A stretch of 64,000 nucleotides of DNA. Source: an uncultured Spiribacter sp. GTDB lineage: Bacteria; Pseudomonadota; Gammaproteobacteria; Nitrococcales; Nitrococcaceae. Shown here piece after piece: positions 9,859-19,306 of the stretch (positions are counted from its first letter, which is position 1; every line of letters starts with the position of its first letter). The stretch covers positions 78,901 to 142,900 of the forward strand of contig CALGDM010000028.1 of the NCBI GenBank assembly GCA_937884605.1. The letters run 5' to 3'. A program made the translations under genes and the position numbers. The notes under the pieces are model-generated. The model was not told the origin of the DNA, ran no database searches, and saw nothing but the letters and a program-made list of their open reading frames with translations.

Positions 9859-10482
9859 CTACACTGCCCGAAAGCCACGGGCCAGCAGATAGACCTCTCG
9901 GCTCCGGCCCCGCGAGGCCGGGGGTTTGCGGCTTTGAACCCGGCGGAATGCCTGGCGCATTGCCTTGAGCAAATCATCAAAGCCCTGTCCCTGAAACGTT
10001 TTGACCAGCAGCCCACCCTCAGGTTTCAGGCGATCGCCACAGAAGTCGAGGGCAAGCTCGGCCAACCGCATGGCCGCGGGCTGATCAATCGCCTTCTGTC
10101 CAGCGAAGTTGGGGGCCATGTCCGAGATTACAAGGTCGACCGGGCGGCCGGCGAGCGCCACGTCCACCGCAGCCAGCCCGGCGTCGGTATCAAAGTCGTC
10201 ATGAACGAAGGTCACCCCGGGCGGAGGCGTCATTTCGAGCCGGTCCACGGCGATCACGCAGCCGCTCGGACCAACGCGGTGCGCGGCGTATTCACTCCAT
10301 CCGCCCGGTGCCGCCCCCAGATCGACCACGCACTGGCGCGGCTTGAGCAGCTGATCGCGCTGGTCGATGGCCTCGAGCTTGAAGGCAGCCCGGGAGCGCA
10401 GGCCGCGACGCTGGGCCTCGCGGACGTACGGATCGTTGAAGTGTTCGTCGAGCCAGCGCCGGCTGCCGCTGCTACGTGCCAC
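9859..10482 (-). CDS. rlmE: 23S rRNA (uridine-2'-O-)-methyltransferase RlmE
   Basis: A 207-residue Rossmann methyltransferase (FtsJ/RrmJ) that methylates the A-loop uridine of 23S rRNA at the 2'-O position. The SAM motif VVDLGAAPGGWSEYA is near residue 45. VISDMAPNFAG carries the catalytic aspartate, GGLLVKTFQG a catalytic lysine, and SREVYLLARGF the C-terminal glutamate. The chosen start is GTG at 10482, preceded by GGGA; a longer frame exists but matches nothing before [10 protein letters not shown]. It overlaps the upstream small gene by 11 bases and is followed by ftsH after 36 bases. Confidence 0.95.
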   Translation of the reverse strand: MARSSGSRRWLDEHFNDPYVREAQRRGLRSRAAFKLEAIDQRDQLLKPRQCVVDLGAAPGGWSEYAAHRVGPSGCVIAVDRLEMTPPPGVTFVHDDFDTDAGLAAVDVALAGRPVDLVISDMAPNFAGQKAIDQPAAMRLAELALDFCGDRLKPEGGLLVKTFQGQGFDDLLKAMRQAFRRVQSRKPPASRGRSREVYLLARGFRAV

Positions 10483-10702
10483 GCTGATGGTCCCGCAATA
10501 CGCCACGAGTGCGCCAGGCGATCCAGCCACCCGCGCCGAAACCGCTGAGCGCCAGCAGGGACAGATCCGCCCAGTCGCTCATTTCGACCCGCCAGATGAC
10601 GATCAGCACCCCCACCAGCAGTCCGACCACCACGGCGAGCTCAAGCTTGATGGCGTCCAGCCGCGACAGACCGCTATTCGTATCGGACCTCGACGATTTC
10701 AT
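10472..10702 (-). CDS. small hypothetical membrane protein between greA and rlmE
   Basis: A 76-residue protein with a short polar N-terminus and two hydrophobic stretches: residues about 20-38 ([17 protein letters not shown]) and 44-60 ([17 protein letters not shown]). It ends in a basic tail, so it looks like a small two-helix inner-membrane protein. It overlaps the 3' end of greA by 29 bases and the start of rlmE by 11, so it is embedded in the operon. In Escherichia coli and Pseudomonas the RNA-binding gene yhbY lies near this position; this protein is not YhbY. I do not recognise the family. The start is uncertain because no alternative ATG lies before the first helix. Confidence 0.6.
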   Translation of the reverse strand: MKSSRSDTNSGLSRLDAIKLELAVVVGLLVGVLIVIWRVEMSDWADLSLLALSGFGAGGWIAWRTRGVLRDHQRGT

Positions 10703-11150
10703 AGGCTCGGTGGCCTCCCGGTGTCTGGACGTCGACGACATCGCCTTCCTCCTTGCCGATCAGCGCGCGGGCGATGGGTGATTGAACCGAAATGCGACCG
10801 TTCTTGATATCGGCCTCATCCTCACCGACGATCTGGTAGGTCTTCTCCGAGCCATCCTCCTCGTCAGCCAGCACCACGGTGACACCAAACACGACCTTGC
10901 CGTTCGCCGGCAGCGTCGTCACATCGATGATCTGGGCATTGGCCAGCTTGGACTCGATGTCGGCAATCCGCCCTTCGATGAAGCCCTGCTGCTCGCGGGC
11001 GGCATGGTACTCGGCATTTTCCTTGAGATCGCCGTGGGCCCGCGCCTCGGAAATGGCGTTGATCACCCGCGGACGGTCTTCGGTCTTGAGCCGGTTGAGC
11101 TCGTCACGAAGCAGCTCGGCACCGCGCACGGTGAGCGGTGTCTTACTCAT
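10674..11150 (-). CDS. greA: Transcription elongation factor GreA
   Basis: A 158-residue factor that rescues backtracked RNA polymerase by stimulating transcript cleavage. The N-terminal coiled coil (residues about 10-75) holds the tip acidic residues in [13 protein letters not shown] and the [16 protein letters not shown] motif. The C-terminal FKBP-like domain has [23 protein letters not shown] and [14 protein letters not shown]. Its ATG overlaps the carB stop by 4 bases. The carAB-greA order is conserved in Pseudomonas. Confidence 0.97.
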   Translation of the reverse strand: MSKTPLTVRGAELLRDELNRLKTEDRPRVINAISEARAHGDLKENAEYHAAREQQGFIEGRIADIESKLANAQIIDVTTLPANGKVVFGVTVVLADEEDGSEKTYQIVGEDEADIKNGRISVQSPIARALIGKEEGDVVDVQTPGGHRAYEIVEVRYE

Positions 11151-14100
11151 GCTCTGGCCTCCCTGTGCAGATCCTGGAGTGAACGCACGTCGTCGGATTC
11201 AAGATACCCCAAGGCCTGACCGGTCGCCCGCGCACCGGCAATGGTCGTGGTGTAGCAGACCTTGTGCTGCAGCGCCTCGCGGCGGATCGAGAAGGAATCA
11301 GCGATCGCCTGCCGGCCTTCGGTGGTGTTGATGATCAGCTGGATATCGCCGTTTTTGATGGCATCGACGATATGCGGGCGTCCCTCGGCGACCTTGTTGA
11401 TGCGCTCGCAGGCAATGCCGGCCTGATCGAGGACATCGCCGGTGCCGTGGGTGGCGACGAGCTCGAAACCCTTGCGCACCAGATCCCGCGCAATCGGCGC
11501 GATCACCGGCTTGTCGGCATCCCGGACACTGATAAATACCCGGCCACTGCGCGGCAGCTCGACGCCGGCGGCATGCTGGGACTTGGCATAGGCCTCGCCG
11601 AATACCGGACCGATGCCCATGACCTCACCGGTGGACTTCATCTCCGGGCCCAGGATCGGATCGACACCGGGGAACTTGATGAACGGGAACACCGCCTCCT
11701 TGACCGAGTAGATCGGCGGGATCCGCTCGCGGGTACAGCCCTGATCCGCCAGGCTCCGGCCCACCATGCAGCGCGCGGCGATCTTGGCAAGCGGCAGGCC
11801 GGTAGCCTTGGAGACAAACGGCACCGTGCGCGACGCCCGCGGGTTGACCTCAAGCACGAAGACCTCGTCACCCTTAATGGCAAACTGGGCATTCATGAGG
11901 CCCACCACATTCAGCCGCAGCGCCATTGCCCGCATCTGCTCGCGAAGCCGGTCCACCACCTGGGGCGCCAGGCTATAGGGCGGCAACGAGCAGGCTGAAT
12001 CGCCGGAATGCACGCCGGCCTGCTCAATATGCTCCATGACACCGCCGATCAGGACATCCTCACCGTCGCAGATGGCATCAACATCGACTTCGATGGCGTC
12101 GTCCAGAAACCGGTCAAGGAGCACCGGGGATGCGTTGGAAACCCGCACCGCCTCGTTCATGTACTGGGCGAGCTCGGACTCCTGATAGACGATCTCCATC
12201 GCCCGACCGCCGAGGACGTAGGATGGCCGCACCACCAGCGGGTAGCCGATCTCCTCGGCCAGCCGGAACGCCTCGTCAGCGCTGCTCGCCGTGCGATTGG
12301 GCGGCTGCTGCAGTCCGGCTTCGGTGATCAGCCCCTGGAAGCGCTCGCGATCCTCGGCCAGATCGATGCAATCCGGCGTCGTCCCGACGATGGGCGCACC
12401 GCAGGCCTCGAGATCGCGGGCCAGCTTGAGCGGTGTCTGCCCCCCGTACTGGATGACAATGCCGGCCGGTTTTTCGACCTCGACGACTTCGAGCACGTCC
12501 TCGAGGGTCAGCGGCTCGAAGTACAGCCGATCCGATGTGTCGTAATCGGTGGATACCGTCTCGGGGTTGCAGTTGACCATGATGGTCTCGTAGCCGTCCT
12601 CGCGCAGGGCGAGCGCGGCGTGAACGCAGCAGTAGTCGAACTCGATCCCCTGTCCGATGCGGTTGGGCCCGCCGCCCAGGATCATGATCTTTTCGCGGTC
12701 GCTCGGCTCGGCCTCGTCCTCTTCGTCGTAGCTCGAGTAGAGGTAAGCCGTCGCGGTGGCAAACTCCGCGGCGCAGGAGTCAACGCGCTTGTACACCGGC
12801 CGCACGCCCAGCGCGTGCCGACGGCCGCGGACCTCGGCCTCGCTGACACCCAGTAGGCGTGCCATGCGGGCATCGGAAAAGCCGCTGCGCTTGAGCCGCC
12901 GCAGGGCGTCGGCATCGAGTTGTTCCAGCTCGGTGGTGGCGAGCGCTGTTTCGCGCTCGATCAGATCGCCCACCTGCGCCAGAAACCACGGGTCGATCCA
13001 GGTGTGCTCGAACAGCTGCTCGAGACTCAGCCCCGCGCGAAAGCCGTCGGCCACCCACAGCAACCGCTCGGGACCTGGCTGGCGCACTTCCTGGACCACC
13101 CGGTCCAGCGCCGTGTCGCTGGGCTCAACCCGCGGGTCGAGTCCCTCGAGACCATTTTCAAGCCCGCGCAACGCCTTCTGCAGCGATTCCTGGAAATTCC
13201 GCCCCATTGCCATGACTTCGCCCACCGACTTCATCTGCGTGGTCAGCACGGGCTTGGTGCGCATGAACTTCTCGAACGTAAAGCGCGGGATCTTGGTGAC
13301 GACATAGTCGATGCTGGGTTCGAACGACGCCGGCGTGCGCCCGCCGGTAATCTCGTTGCGCAACTCGTCCAGTGAGTAACCCACCGCCAGCTTGGCCGCC
13401 ACCTTGGCGATGGGAAAGCCGGTGGCCTTGGAGGCCAGCGCCGAGGACCGCGACACGCGGGGGTTCATCTCGATGACCACCAGACGGCCGTCATCGGGGT
13501 TGACCGCAAACTGGACGTTGGAGCCGCCGGTCTCGACACCGATCTCGCGCAGCACCGCCAGCGAGGCGTCGCGCATGATCTGGTATTCCTTGTCGGTCAG
13601 CGTCTGCGCCGGGGCCACGGTGATCGAATCCCCCGTGTGCACGCCCATGGGGTCGAGGTTTTCGATGGCGCAGATGATGATGGCGTTATCGCTGTGATCG
13701 CGCACCACCTCCATCTCGAACTCTTTCCAGCCCAGCACCGACTCCTCGATGAGCAGTTCGTTGGTCGGTGACAGATCAAGCCCGCGCTCACAGATCTCGG
13801 CGAACTCCTCAGCGTTGTAGGCGATGCCGCCGCCGCTGCCGCCGAGGGTGAAGGACGGGCGAATGATGGTGGGAAACCCGATGGCGCGTTGCGCCTCGTT
13901 GGCCTCTTCCATGGACTGGGCGATGCGCGCCGTGGGCGTATCCAGATTGATCCGCGCCATGGCCTGGCGGAAGGCCTCGCGGTCTTCGGCCTGGTCGATG
14001 GCGGACTTGGTGGCACCGATCATCTCGACCCCGTATTCCTCGAGTACCCCGCGGCGGTCCAGCTCGAGCGCGCAGTTCAGTGCCGTCTGTCCGCCCATGG

Positions 14101-14365
14101 TGGGCAGCACCGCATCGGGGCGTTCGCGCCGGATGATGCTGGCCACCACCTGGGGCTGGATGGGCTCGATGTACACGGCGTCGGCCATTTCCGGATCGGT
14201 CATGATGGTCGCCGGGTTCGAGTTGACCAGAATGACTCGATAGCCCTCCTCGCGCAGGGCCTTGCAGGCCTGGGCGCCGGAGTAATCGAATTCGCAGGCC
14301 TGGCCGATAACGATCGGCCCTGCCCCGATGATCAGAATGCTTTGGATGTCGGTGCGCTTGGGCAT
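11147..14365 (-). CDS. carB: Carbamoyl-phosphate synthase large subunit
   Basis: A 1072-residue enzyme with two homologous halves. The first ATP-grasp half (residues 1 to about 400) phosphorylates bicarbonate; the second (about 555-935) phosphorylates carbamate. It starts [30 protein letters not shown], shown here only in outline, with the matching [16 protein letters not shown] at the start of the second half. A C-terminal methylglyoxal-synthase-like allosteric domain contains [10 protein letters not shown] and ends near residue 1070. The product feeds pyrimidine and arginine synthesis. It follows carA by 10 bases. Confidence 0.98.
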   Translation of the reverse strand: MPKRTDIQSILIIGAGPIVIGQACEFDYSGAQACKALREEGYRVILVNSNPATIMTDPEMADAVYIEPIQPQVVASIIRRERPDAVLPTMGGQTALNCALELDRRGVLEEYGVEMIGATKSAIDQAEDREAFRQAMARINLDTPTARIAQSMEEANEAQRAIGFPTIIRPSFTLGGSGGGIAYNAEEFAEICERGLDLSPTNELLIEESVLGWKEFEMEVVRDHSDNAIIICAIENLDPMGVHTGDSITVAPAQTLTDKEYQIMRDASLAVLREIGVETGGSNVQFAVNPDDGRLVVIEMNPRVSRSSALASKATGFPIAKVAAKLAVGYSLDELRNEITGGRTPASFEPSIDYVVTKIPRFTFEKFMRTKPVLTTQMKSVGEVMAMGRNFQESLQKALRGLENGLEGLDPRVEPSDTALDRVVQEVRQPGPERLLWVADGFRAGLSLEQLFEHTWIDPWFLAQVGDLIERETALATTELEQLDADALRRLKRSGFSDARMARLLGVSEAEVRGRRHALGVRPVYKRVDSCAAEFATATAYLYSSYDEEDEAEPSDREKIMILGGGPNRIGQGIEFDYCCVHAALALREDGYETIMVNCNPETVSTDYDTSDRLYFEPLTLEDVLEVVEVEKPAGIVIQYGGQTPLKLARDLEACGAPIVGTTPDCIDLAEDRERFQGLITEAGLQQPPNRTASSADEAFRLAEEIGYPLVVRPSYVLGGRAMEIVYQESELAQYMNEAVRVSNASPVLLDRFLDDAIEVDVDAICDGEDVLIGGVMEHIEQAGVHSGDSACSLPPYSLAPQVVDRLREQMRAMALRLNVVGLMNAQFAIKGDEVFVLEVNPRASRTVPFVSKATGLPLAKIAARCMVGRSLADQGCTRERIPPIYSVKEAVFPFIKFPGVDPILGPEMKSTGEVMGIGPVFGEAYAKSQHAAGVELPRSGRVFISVRDADKPVIAPIARDLVRKGFELVATHGTGDVLDQAGIACERINKVAEGRPHIVDAIKNGDIQLIINTTEGRQAIADSFSIRREALQHKVCYTTTIAGARATGQALGYLESDDVRSLQDLHREARA

Positions 14366-14375
14366 AGGGAAAGGT

Positions 14376-15536
14376 CTACCTGGTGGAACGGGCCGCCTGC
14401 CGGGCGGCCATCAAATCGACAAAGCGGGCAAAAAGCGGAGACACGTCATGCGGGCCGGGGCTGGCTTCGGGGTGGCCCTGAAAGCTGAAGGCCGGCGTGT
14501 CGGTCAGCTCGATGCCCTGCAGCGTGCCGTCGAACAGCGAACGGTTGATCACGCGCACGTTGCCGGGCAACGAATCGGCGTCCACGGCAAACCCATGGTT
14601 CTGGCTCGAGATCATGACGCGCTGGGTGTCGGCATCCACCACCGGGTGGTTGGCGCCGTGATGGCCGAACTTCATCTTGACACTGCCGGCACCGGCGGCC
14701 AGACCCAGCAGCTGATGCCCCAGGCAGATGCCGAACACCGGCATGCCGGCGGCAAGAAACTGCCGGGTCGCCTCGATGGCGTAATCCAGCGGCTCGGGGT
14801 CACCCGGGCCGTTGGACAGGAAAACGCCATCCGGCGCTTGGGCCAGCACCGTCGCGGCCGGCGTATCGGCCGGCACCACCGTGACCCGGCAGCCGCTGTC
14901 AACCAGGCGCCGGAGGATGTTGCGCTTGATCCCGAAATCATAGGCCACGACATGCCACGGGAGGTCGGAATCGGCCATCGCATCGCCCTCGCGCTCGCCG
15001 CGCGCGAGCGACCAACTGCCGAGCCGCCATTCATAGCGCTCGGCCGTGGTGACCGAGCGCACCAGATCGCGACCCGTGAGTGACGGATGCGCCCGGGCGG
15101 CGGCGACGGCGGCGGCCGGGTCGGGGGCGTCGCCGGCGATGATACAGCCGTTCTGAGCGCCCTTTTCGCGCAGCAAGCGCGTCAGCCGCCGGGTGTCGAT
15201 ATCACAGATCCCGACGATGCCGTGTTCGGCGAGGTATTCGGGCAGCGGCATGCGCGAGCGCCAGTTGCTCAGGCGCACTGGCGCGTCGCGAATGATCAGG
15301 CCCGCCAGCTGCGGGCCCGCGGACTCTTCATCAAGGGGAGTCGCGCCGGTGTTGCCGATGTGGGGGTAGGTCAGCGTCACCATCTGTCCGTAGTAGGACG
15401 GATCGGTGCAGATTTCCTGGTAACCGGTCATTGCCGTGTTGAAGCAGACCTCGCCCGCCGTCTGACCGGTGGCACCCAGTGCCGTCCCCCTGAAAATCGA
15501 GCCGTCTTCCAGCCCCAGAATCGCCAATTGAGTCAC
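14376..15536 (-). CDS. carA: Carbamoyl-phosphate synthase small (glutaminase) subunit
   Basis: A 386-residue class I glutamine amidotransferase supplying ammonia to CarB. The N-terminal domain begins [14 protein letters not shown]. The catalytic cysteine is in [12 protein letters not shown] near residue 268, and the triad histidine and glutamate are in [13 protein letters not shown] near residue 350. It starts at an ATG 26 bases downstream of the attenuator-like hairpin. It heads the car-gre-rlm-fts-fol-glm-tpi-sec gene run. Confidence 0.98.
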   Translation of the reverse strand: MTQLAILGLEDGSIFRGTALGATGQTAGEVCFNTAMTGYQEICTDPSYYGQMVTLTYPHIGNTGATPLDEESAGPQLAGLIIRDAPVRLSNWRSRMPLPEYLAEHGIVGICDIDTRRLTRLLREKGAQNGCIIAGDAPDPAAAVAAARAHPSLTGRDLVRSVTTAERYEWRLGSWSLARGEREGDAMADSDLPWHVVAYDFGIKRNILRRLVDSGCRVTVVPADTPAATVLAQAPDGVFLSNGPGDPEPLDYAIEATRQFLAAGMPVFGICLGHQLLGLAAGAGSVKMKFGHHGANHPVVDADTQRVMISSQNHGFAVDADSLPGNVRVINRSLFDGTLQGIELTDTPAFSFQGHPEASPGPHDVSPLFARFVDLMAARQAARSTR

Positions 15537-15557
15537 GCCTGTACCCCGTCTGCTCGC

Positions 15558-15590
15558 AAAAACGGGAGGGTTCCGCGGAAGCCCTCCCGT
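15558..15590 (-). terminator. intrinsic terminator/attenuator in the carA leader
   Basis: On the minus strand a perfect 9-bp GC-rich stem (ACGGGAGGG with CCCTCCCGT; arms 15582-15590 and 15562-15570) with an 11-base loop is followed directly by five T residues (15562-15558). It lies between the likely carA promoter and the carA start, and no gene upstream on this strand needs a terminator. An attenuator is therefore likely. carA attenuation is known in Pseudomonas aeruginosa, but I see no clear leader peptide here. Confidence 0.65.
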
Positions 15591-15603
15591 CCACTGTTTC
15601 AGC

Positions 15604-15639
15604 CGTAAAGTTTACGCCGTCGGCGGCTTGACTGTCCAA
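15604..15639 (-). promoter_or_regulatory. carA promoter with inverted repeat over the -10
   Basis: On the minus strand TTGGACA (15639-15633) lies about 18 bases before TAAACT (15614-15609). Transcription would start near 15602, just before the attenuator hairpin. A 13-base inverted repeat, CGTAAA-G-TTTACG (15604-15616), overlaps the -10 and could be an operator. The -35 spacing is at the long end, so confidence is moderate. Confidence 0.45.
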
Positions 15640-15741
15640 TCACGACACCGCTCGAATTGCTTGCACCGGCGGCGCGAAAGGGGCTAGCCTTGCCGTCTTT
15701 CTGCCGCGGCTCCGCGGCCCATCAATCCGGTCCAGATCAGC

Positions 15742-16680
15742 ATGAACGCGCTTTCTCTTCGTCAGTTGAACAAGACGTATCCTGGCGGCGTCACGGCCCT
15801 TCGCGATATCAATCTCGAAGTCCGCCCCGGCGACTTCTATGGCCTTCTCGGGCCGAATGGTGCCGGCAAGACCACGATTATCGGCACAGTGGCATCCCTG
15901 GTGCGTCCCACCTCGGGCAATGTCGAGGTCTTCGGCCACGACATCCTCAGGGATCCCTGGGAGGCCAAGTCCAACATCGGCCTGGTCCCGCAGGAGTTCA
16001 ACTTCAATCAGTTCGAGACCGTCGCCCAGATCGTCACCAATCAGGCGGGGTTCTACGGCATCGACCGGACGACCGCCCGCGAGCGGGCGGAAAAGTACCT
16101 GCGCGAGCTCGACCTGTGGGGCAAGCGCGACGCCCCTTCGCGGCAGTTGTCCGGGGGCATGAAACGCCGGCTGATGATCGCCCGCGCCCTGGTCCACGAA
16201 CCGCGGCTGCTGATTCTTGACGAACCCACCGCCGGTGTGGATATCGAGCTGCGACGCTCAATGTGGGACTTTCTGCGGCGCATGAACGAGCGTGGCACCA
16301 CCATCATCCTGACCACGCACTACCTCGAGGAAGCCGAATCGCTGTGCCGCGGGATCGGCATTATCGATGGCGGGCGCATCATCGAGGATACCGATGTGCG
16401 GTCGCTTTTGACGAAACTCAAATCCCAGAGTTTTGTCCTTGATGTGACGACGCCGGTCAATGCGCTCCCCGCCCTGCCGGATTTTGGCGTGCTGCCGCTC
16501 GACGAGCGCACCATCGAGGTGGAGGTGCGTGGCGAGCAGACCCTCACGGAGTTGTTCAGTGCACTCAATGCCGCGGGGGTCGAGGTCACCAGCATGAAAA
16601 ACAAGTCCAACCGGCTCGAGGAACTGTTCGTTCGCATGCTCGGCACCGGCAACCCCGAACCCCAGTCGGAGACTGCGTGA
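15742..16680 (+). CDS. ABC-2 type exporter, ATP-binding protein (YadG-like)
   Basis: A 312-residue ABC ATPase. Walker A is GPNGAGKTT near residue 38, the Q-loop is VPQEFNFN, the signature is LSGGMKRR, Walker B is LLILDEPTAGVD, and the switch histidine is in LTTHYLEEAE. The C-terminal 80 residues form the small accessory domain common in CcmA/YadG-type exporters. It pairs with the permease that starts in the overlapping GTGA at its end. The substrate is not evident; YadGH-type transporters export hydrophobic or envelope substrates. It diverges from carA. Confidence 0.92.
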   Translation: MNALSLRQLNKTYPGGVTALRDINLEVRPGDFYGLLGPNGAGKTTIIGTVASLVRPTSGNVEVFGHDILRDPWEAKSNIGLVPQEFNFNQFETVAQIVTNQAGFYGIDRTTARERAEKYLRELDLWGKRDAPSRQLSGGMKRRLMIARALVHEPRLLILDEPTAGVDIELRRSMWDFLRRMNERGTTIILTTHYLEEAESLCRGIGIIDGGRIIEDTDVRSLLTKLKSQSFVLDVTTPVNALPALPDFGVLPLDERTIEVEVRGEQTLTELFSALNAAGVEVTSMKNKSNRLEELFVRMLGTGNPEPQSETA

Positions 16681-17474
16681 TCATGGCCGGACTCTATCCT
16701 GCGTACCCCCGCCAGACGCTGACCGCGCTGCAGACCCTCGCCAGCAAGGAAACCCACCGCTACATGCGGATCTGGGTGCAGACCCTGCTGCCGCCGGCCA
16801 TCACGATGACGCTCTACTTTGTCATCTTCGGCGGGCTGATCGGCTCGCGGGTCGGGCCCATGGAGGGATACAGCTTCATGGAGTTCATCGCCCCGGGGAT
16901 CATCATGATGTCGGTGATCACCAACTCCTATACCAATGTGGTCTCGTCATTTTTTGGCGCCAAGTTCCAGCGCCATATCGAAGAGTTGCTGGTTTCGCCC
17001 ACCCCCAACTATGTCATTCTGGCCGGCTATGTCGCCGGGGGCGTCGGGCGCGGCCTGTGCACGGGGCTGATTGTCACGATTATCGCCAGTTTCTTTGCCG
17101 ATCTGAATATCCACAATCTGGCAGTAACGATCTCGGTGGTATTCCTCACCGCCGTGCTTTTCTCGCTGGGCGGGTTCATCAACGGGGTATTCGCCAAGAA
17201 ATTCGACGATATCTCGATTGTGCCCACGTTCATTCTCACGCCAATGACCTATCTGGGCGGCGTGTTCTATTCGATCTCGCTGCTGCCCGAATTCTGGCAG
17301 CATGTCTCGCTGATCAACCCGATCTTCTACATGGTCAATGCCTTCCGCTATGGCGTGCTGGGGAGTTCCGATGTGCCCATCGTCATTGCCTACACCCTGA
17401 TCCTCGGATTCATCGCCGCGGGGACAACACTGAGCCTCTGGCTGCTCAACCGCGGCACCGGTCTGCGCAGCTGA
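16677..17474 (+). CDS. ABC-2 type exporter, permease (YadH-like)
   Basis: A 265-residue ABC-2 membrane protein with six predicted helices, the first near residues 34-54. It contains the family-typical EFIAPGIIMMSVITNSYTNV and LLVSPTPNYVILAGYV segments and a late GGVFYSISLLPEFWQ loop. The start is GTG at 16677 overlapping the ATPase stop (GTGA); an in-frame ATG follows two codons later. It works as a dimer with the upstream ATPase. Its stop shares one base with the next ATG. Confidence 0.92.
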   Translation: MIMAGLYPAYPRQTLTALQTLASKETHRYMRIWVQTLLPPAITMTLYFVIFGGLIGSRVGPMEGYSFMEFIAPGIIMMSVITNSYTNVVSSFFGAKFQRHIEELLVSPTPNYVILAGYVAGGVGRGLCTGLIVTIIASFFADLNIHNLAVTISVVFLTAVLFSLGGFINGVFAKKFDDISIVPTFILTPMTYLGGVFYSISLLPEFWQHVSLINPIFYMVNAFRYGVLGSSDVPIVIAYTLILGFIAAGTTLSLWLLNRGTGLRS

Positions 17475-18826
17475 TGGCAACAACGACGCCCATGGATCTG
17501 GAGCGCACCCCGCTTCTCACCGATCTCTACGAGCTGACCATGCTGCAGACCTATTATGCGCATGGCATGACCGAAGAGGCGGTATTCGAGCTTTTCATGC
17601 GCCAGTCGAGCCATCGCGGCTTTTTTGTGGCGGCCGGGCTTGAACAGGGCCTGGAATGGCTCGAGACCCTGGCCTTTGGCGATGCGGAACTCGAGTGGAT
17701 GCGCGCCTCGGGGCTTTTCTCCGATACGTTCATCGAGACCATGGCGGGGTTCCGCTTCAGCGGCCGGGTCAATGCCCTGCCCGAAGGCACGGTATTCTTT
17801 GCCGAAGAGCCGCTGGTGCAGATCGTTGCCCCGCTGCCCGAGGCCCAGCTGATCGAATCGCGGCTGATGAACATCCTCCATTACCAGACGCTGATCGCCT
17901 CCAAGGCGGCGCGCTGCCGACTGGTGGCCGGGGACACGCCGGTGATCGACTTCGGCATGCGCCGGGCCCACGGCGGCGAGGCCGGCACCTGGGCATCGCG
18001 GGCCTGCTACATGGCCGGCTTCGAGGCAACCGCGACCTGCCTGGGCAGCGCGCGTTACGGCATCCCGCCCACGGGCACCATGGCGCATGCCTTCATCCTG
18101 GCCCACGACAGCGAGGTGGAGGCGTTCGAGCGCTTTGCGCGCAATCACCCGGACAATGTGGTGCTGCTGATCGACACCCATGACGTGCGCCGCGGGGCCG
18201 AGCATGTGGTGGAGGTGGCGGAGCGCCTTGCCCGGGATTCGATTCCGGTCAAGGGGGTGCGTATCGACAGTGGCGACCTTGCCCGCAACGCCCGTATGAC
18301 CCGGGCTATCCTTGACGCCGGTGGTCTCGAGGACACCCGGATTCTGGTCAGCGGGGGACTCGATGAATACCGCCTCGAAAGCCTGTTGGCGGAGGGCGCC
18401 CCGATCGACGGGGTCGGCGTGGGCTCCAACGTCAACACCTCGGCCGACCAGCCGTTTCTGGATTCGGCCTACAAGCTCCACTACTTTCGGGGCAAGCCGC
18501 GCAGCAAGCACTCCTCGGGCAAGACCGATCTACCCGGCCGCAAGCAGGTCTATCGGGACTATGACGAAGGCGGCATGATGAAGGGCGATACGCTGGGCTT
18601 GATGGAAACGGCGACCCCCGCCGAGGGCCTGCTCGAAACCGTCATGGAGAATGGCCGGCGGCTGCCCGCTGCTCACGCCTCGCTGGCCGATACCCGGGCG
18701 CACTGTCAGAGCCAGCTCTCTGCCCTGCCCGAAGGGGTCCGGGCGCTGCGCGAGCCCGCCGAGTATCCCGTGACGCTCTCAGCGGAGCTCGAACAGCTGC
18801 TGGCGCAGACAACCCCCGAGTCCTAG
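17474..18826 (+). CDS. pncB: Nicotinate phosphoribosyltransferase
   Basis: A 450-residue NAPRTase that joins nicotinate to PRPP in NAD salvage. The N-terminus LLTDLYELTMLQTYYAHGM is characteristic. FGMRRAHGGEAG, GIPPTGTMAHAF and GVRIDSGDLARNAR follow, and GVGVGSNVNTS closes the phosphate-binding region. The ATG at 17474 overlaps the permease TGA by one base; an ATG six codons in (17492) is an alternative. Coupling to the ABC exporter genes is probably positional only. Confidence 0.9.
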   Translation: MATTTPMDLERTPLLTDLYELTMLQTYYAHGMTEEAVFELFMRQSSHRGFFVAAGLEQGLEWLETLAFGDAELEWMRASGLFSDTFIETMAGFRFSGRVNALPEGTVFFAEEPLVQIVAPLPEAQLIESRLMNILHYQTLIASKAARCRLVAGDTPVIDFGMRRAHGGEAGTWASRACYMAGFEATATCLGSARYGIPPTGTMAHAFILAHDSEVEAFERFARNHPDNVVLLIDTHDVRRGAEHVVEVAERLARDSIPVKGVRIDSGDLARNARMTRAILDAGGLEDTRILVSGGLDEYRLESLLAEGAPIDGVGVGSNVNTSADQPFLDSAYKLHYFRGKPRSKHSSGKTDLPGRKQVYRDYDEGGMMKGDTLGLMETATPAEGLLETVMENGRRLPAAHASLADTRAHCQSQLSALPEGVRALREPAEYPVTLSAELEQLLAQTTPES

Positions 18827-18835
18827 GCCTCGGGG
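18814..18835. terminator. GC-rich hairpin between convergent pncB and hns-like genes
   Basis: A 7-bp stem, CCCCGAG with CTCGGGG, with an 8-base loop spans the pncB stop codon in the 28-base convergent gap. There is no T-tract on either side, so it may only weakly terminate or may protect the transcript ends. Confidence 0.3.
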
Positions 18836-18854
18836 ATTGCGGGGTAGAGGGTGA

Positions 18855-19166
18855 TCAGTCGACCCGCAGCTCGTCGAGCGAGCGGCCCCCGGCCTCCCAC
18901 TCCTTGATCCACACCGGCTTGCGGCCGCGGCCCGACCAGGTCTTGCCGGCATCGGACGGATGCTGGAAGCGCACCTTGCCCTTTGCCCGGGTCTTGGCCG
19001 GCTGGCCACTGACCAGATCATTGAGCGTAAACCCATAACGCTCGGCGACCTGCTTCATTTCCTGCTGGGCCTTTTTCGCATCTTCCTTGCGTCGGCTCTG
19101 GATTTCGACGTCGATATCCTTTTTCAACTGATTCAGCTGCTCGGTGGTGTAGTTTGAAAGATCCAT
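18855..19166 (-). CDS. H-NS family nucleoid-associated protein
   Basis: A 103-residue DNA-binding protein of the HvrA/BpH3 branch of H-NS. The N-terminal 45 residues form a charged coiled-coil oligomerisation region. The C-terminal domain contains TWSGRGRKPVWI, the AT-hook-like DNA-binding core. The ATG at 19166 is preceded by AAGGGGA; a longer frame upstream runs through the intergenic region and lacks similarity. It is expected to silence or bridge AT-rich DNA, including possibly its own AT-rich upstream region. It is divergent from an unknown gene. Confidence 0.93.
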   Translation of the reverse strand: MDLSNYTTEQLNQLKKDIDVEIQSRRKEDAKKAQQEMKQVAERYGFTLNDLVSGQPAKTRAKGKVRFQHPSDAGKTWSGRGRKPVWIKEWEAGGRSLDELRVD

Positions 19167-19306
19167 GTATTCCCCTTTTTTGAGTGGTCCAGTGGTGATA
19201 ACACCGCATAATATAATCCATTCGGCATTTGAAAACAGCCCCATCAATGCAACGCCTTGCGCAGGCCAATGGTATACTCGGAGTTTTCCAATCGAGGGAG
19301 GCAGAA
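19167..19306. promoter_or_regulatory. AT-rich divergent promoter region
   Basis: This 140-base gap is clearly richer in A+T than its surroundings (for example the ATAATATAATCC stretch near 19208-19219). It separates the hns-like gene (leftward) from the 411-residue gene (rightward). Rightward, an extended -10 TGG-TATACT lies at 19270-19278, giving a start near 19285. Leftward -10 candidates lie in the ATAATATAA stretch. Binding by the H-NS-type protein would be plausible. Confidence 0.45.

Noticed and set aside
15570..15639. A leader peptide for carAB attenuation
   Set aside because: The GTG-started frames in the leader run on into carA without a stop and show no Arg or Tyr codon cluster.
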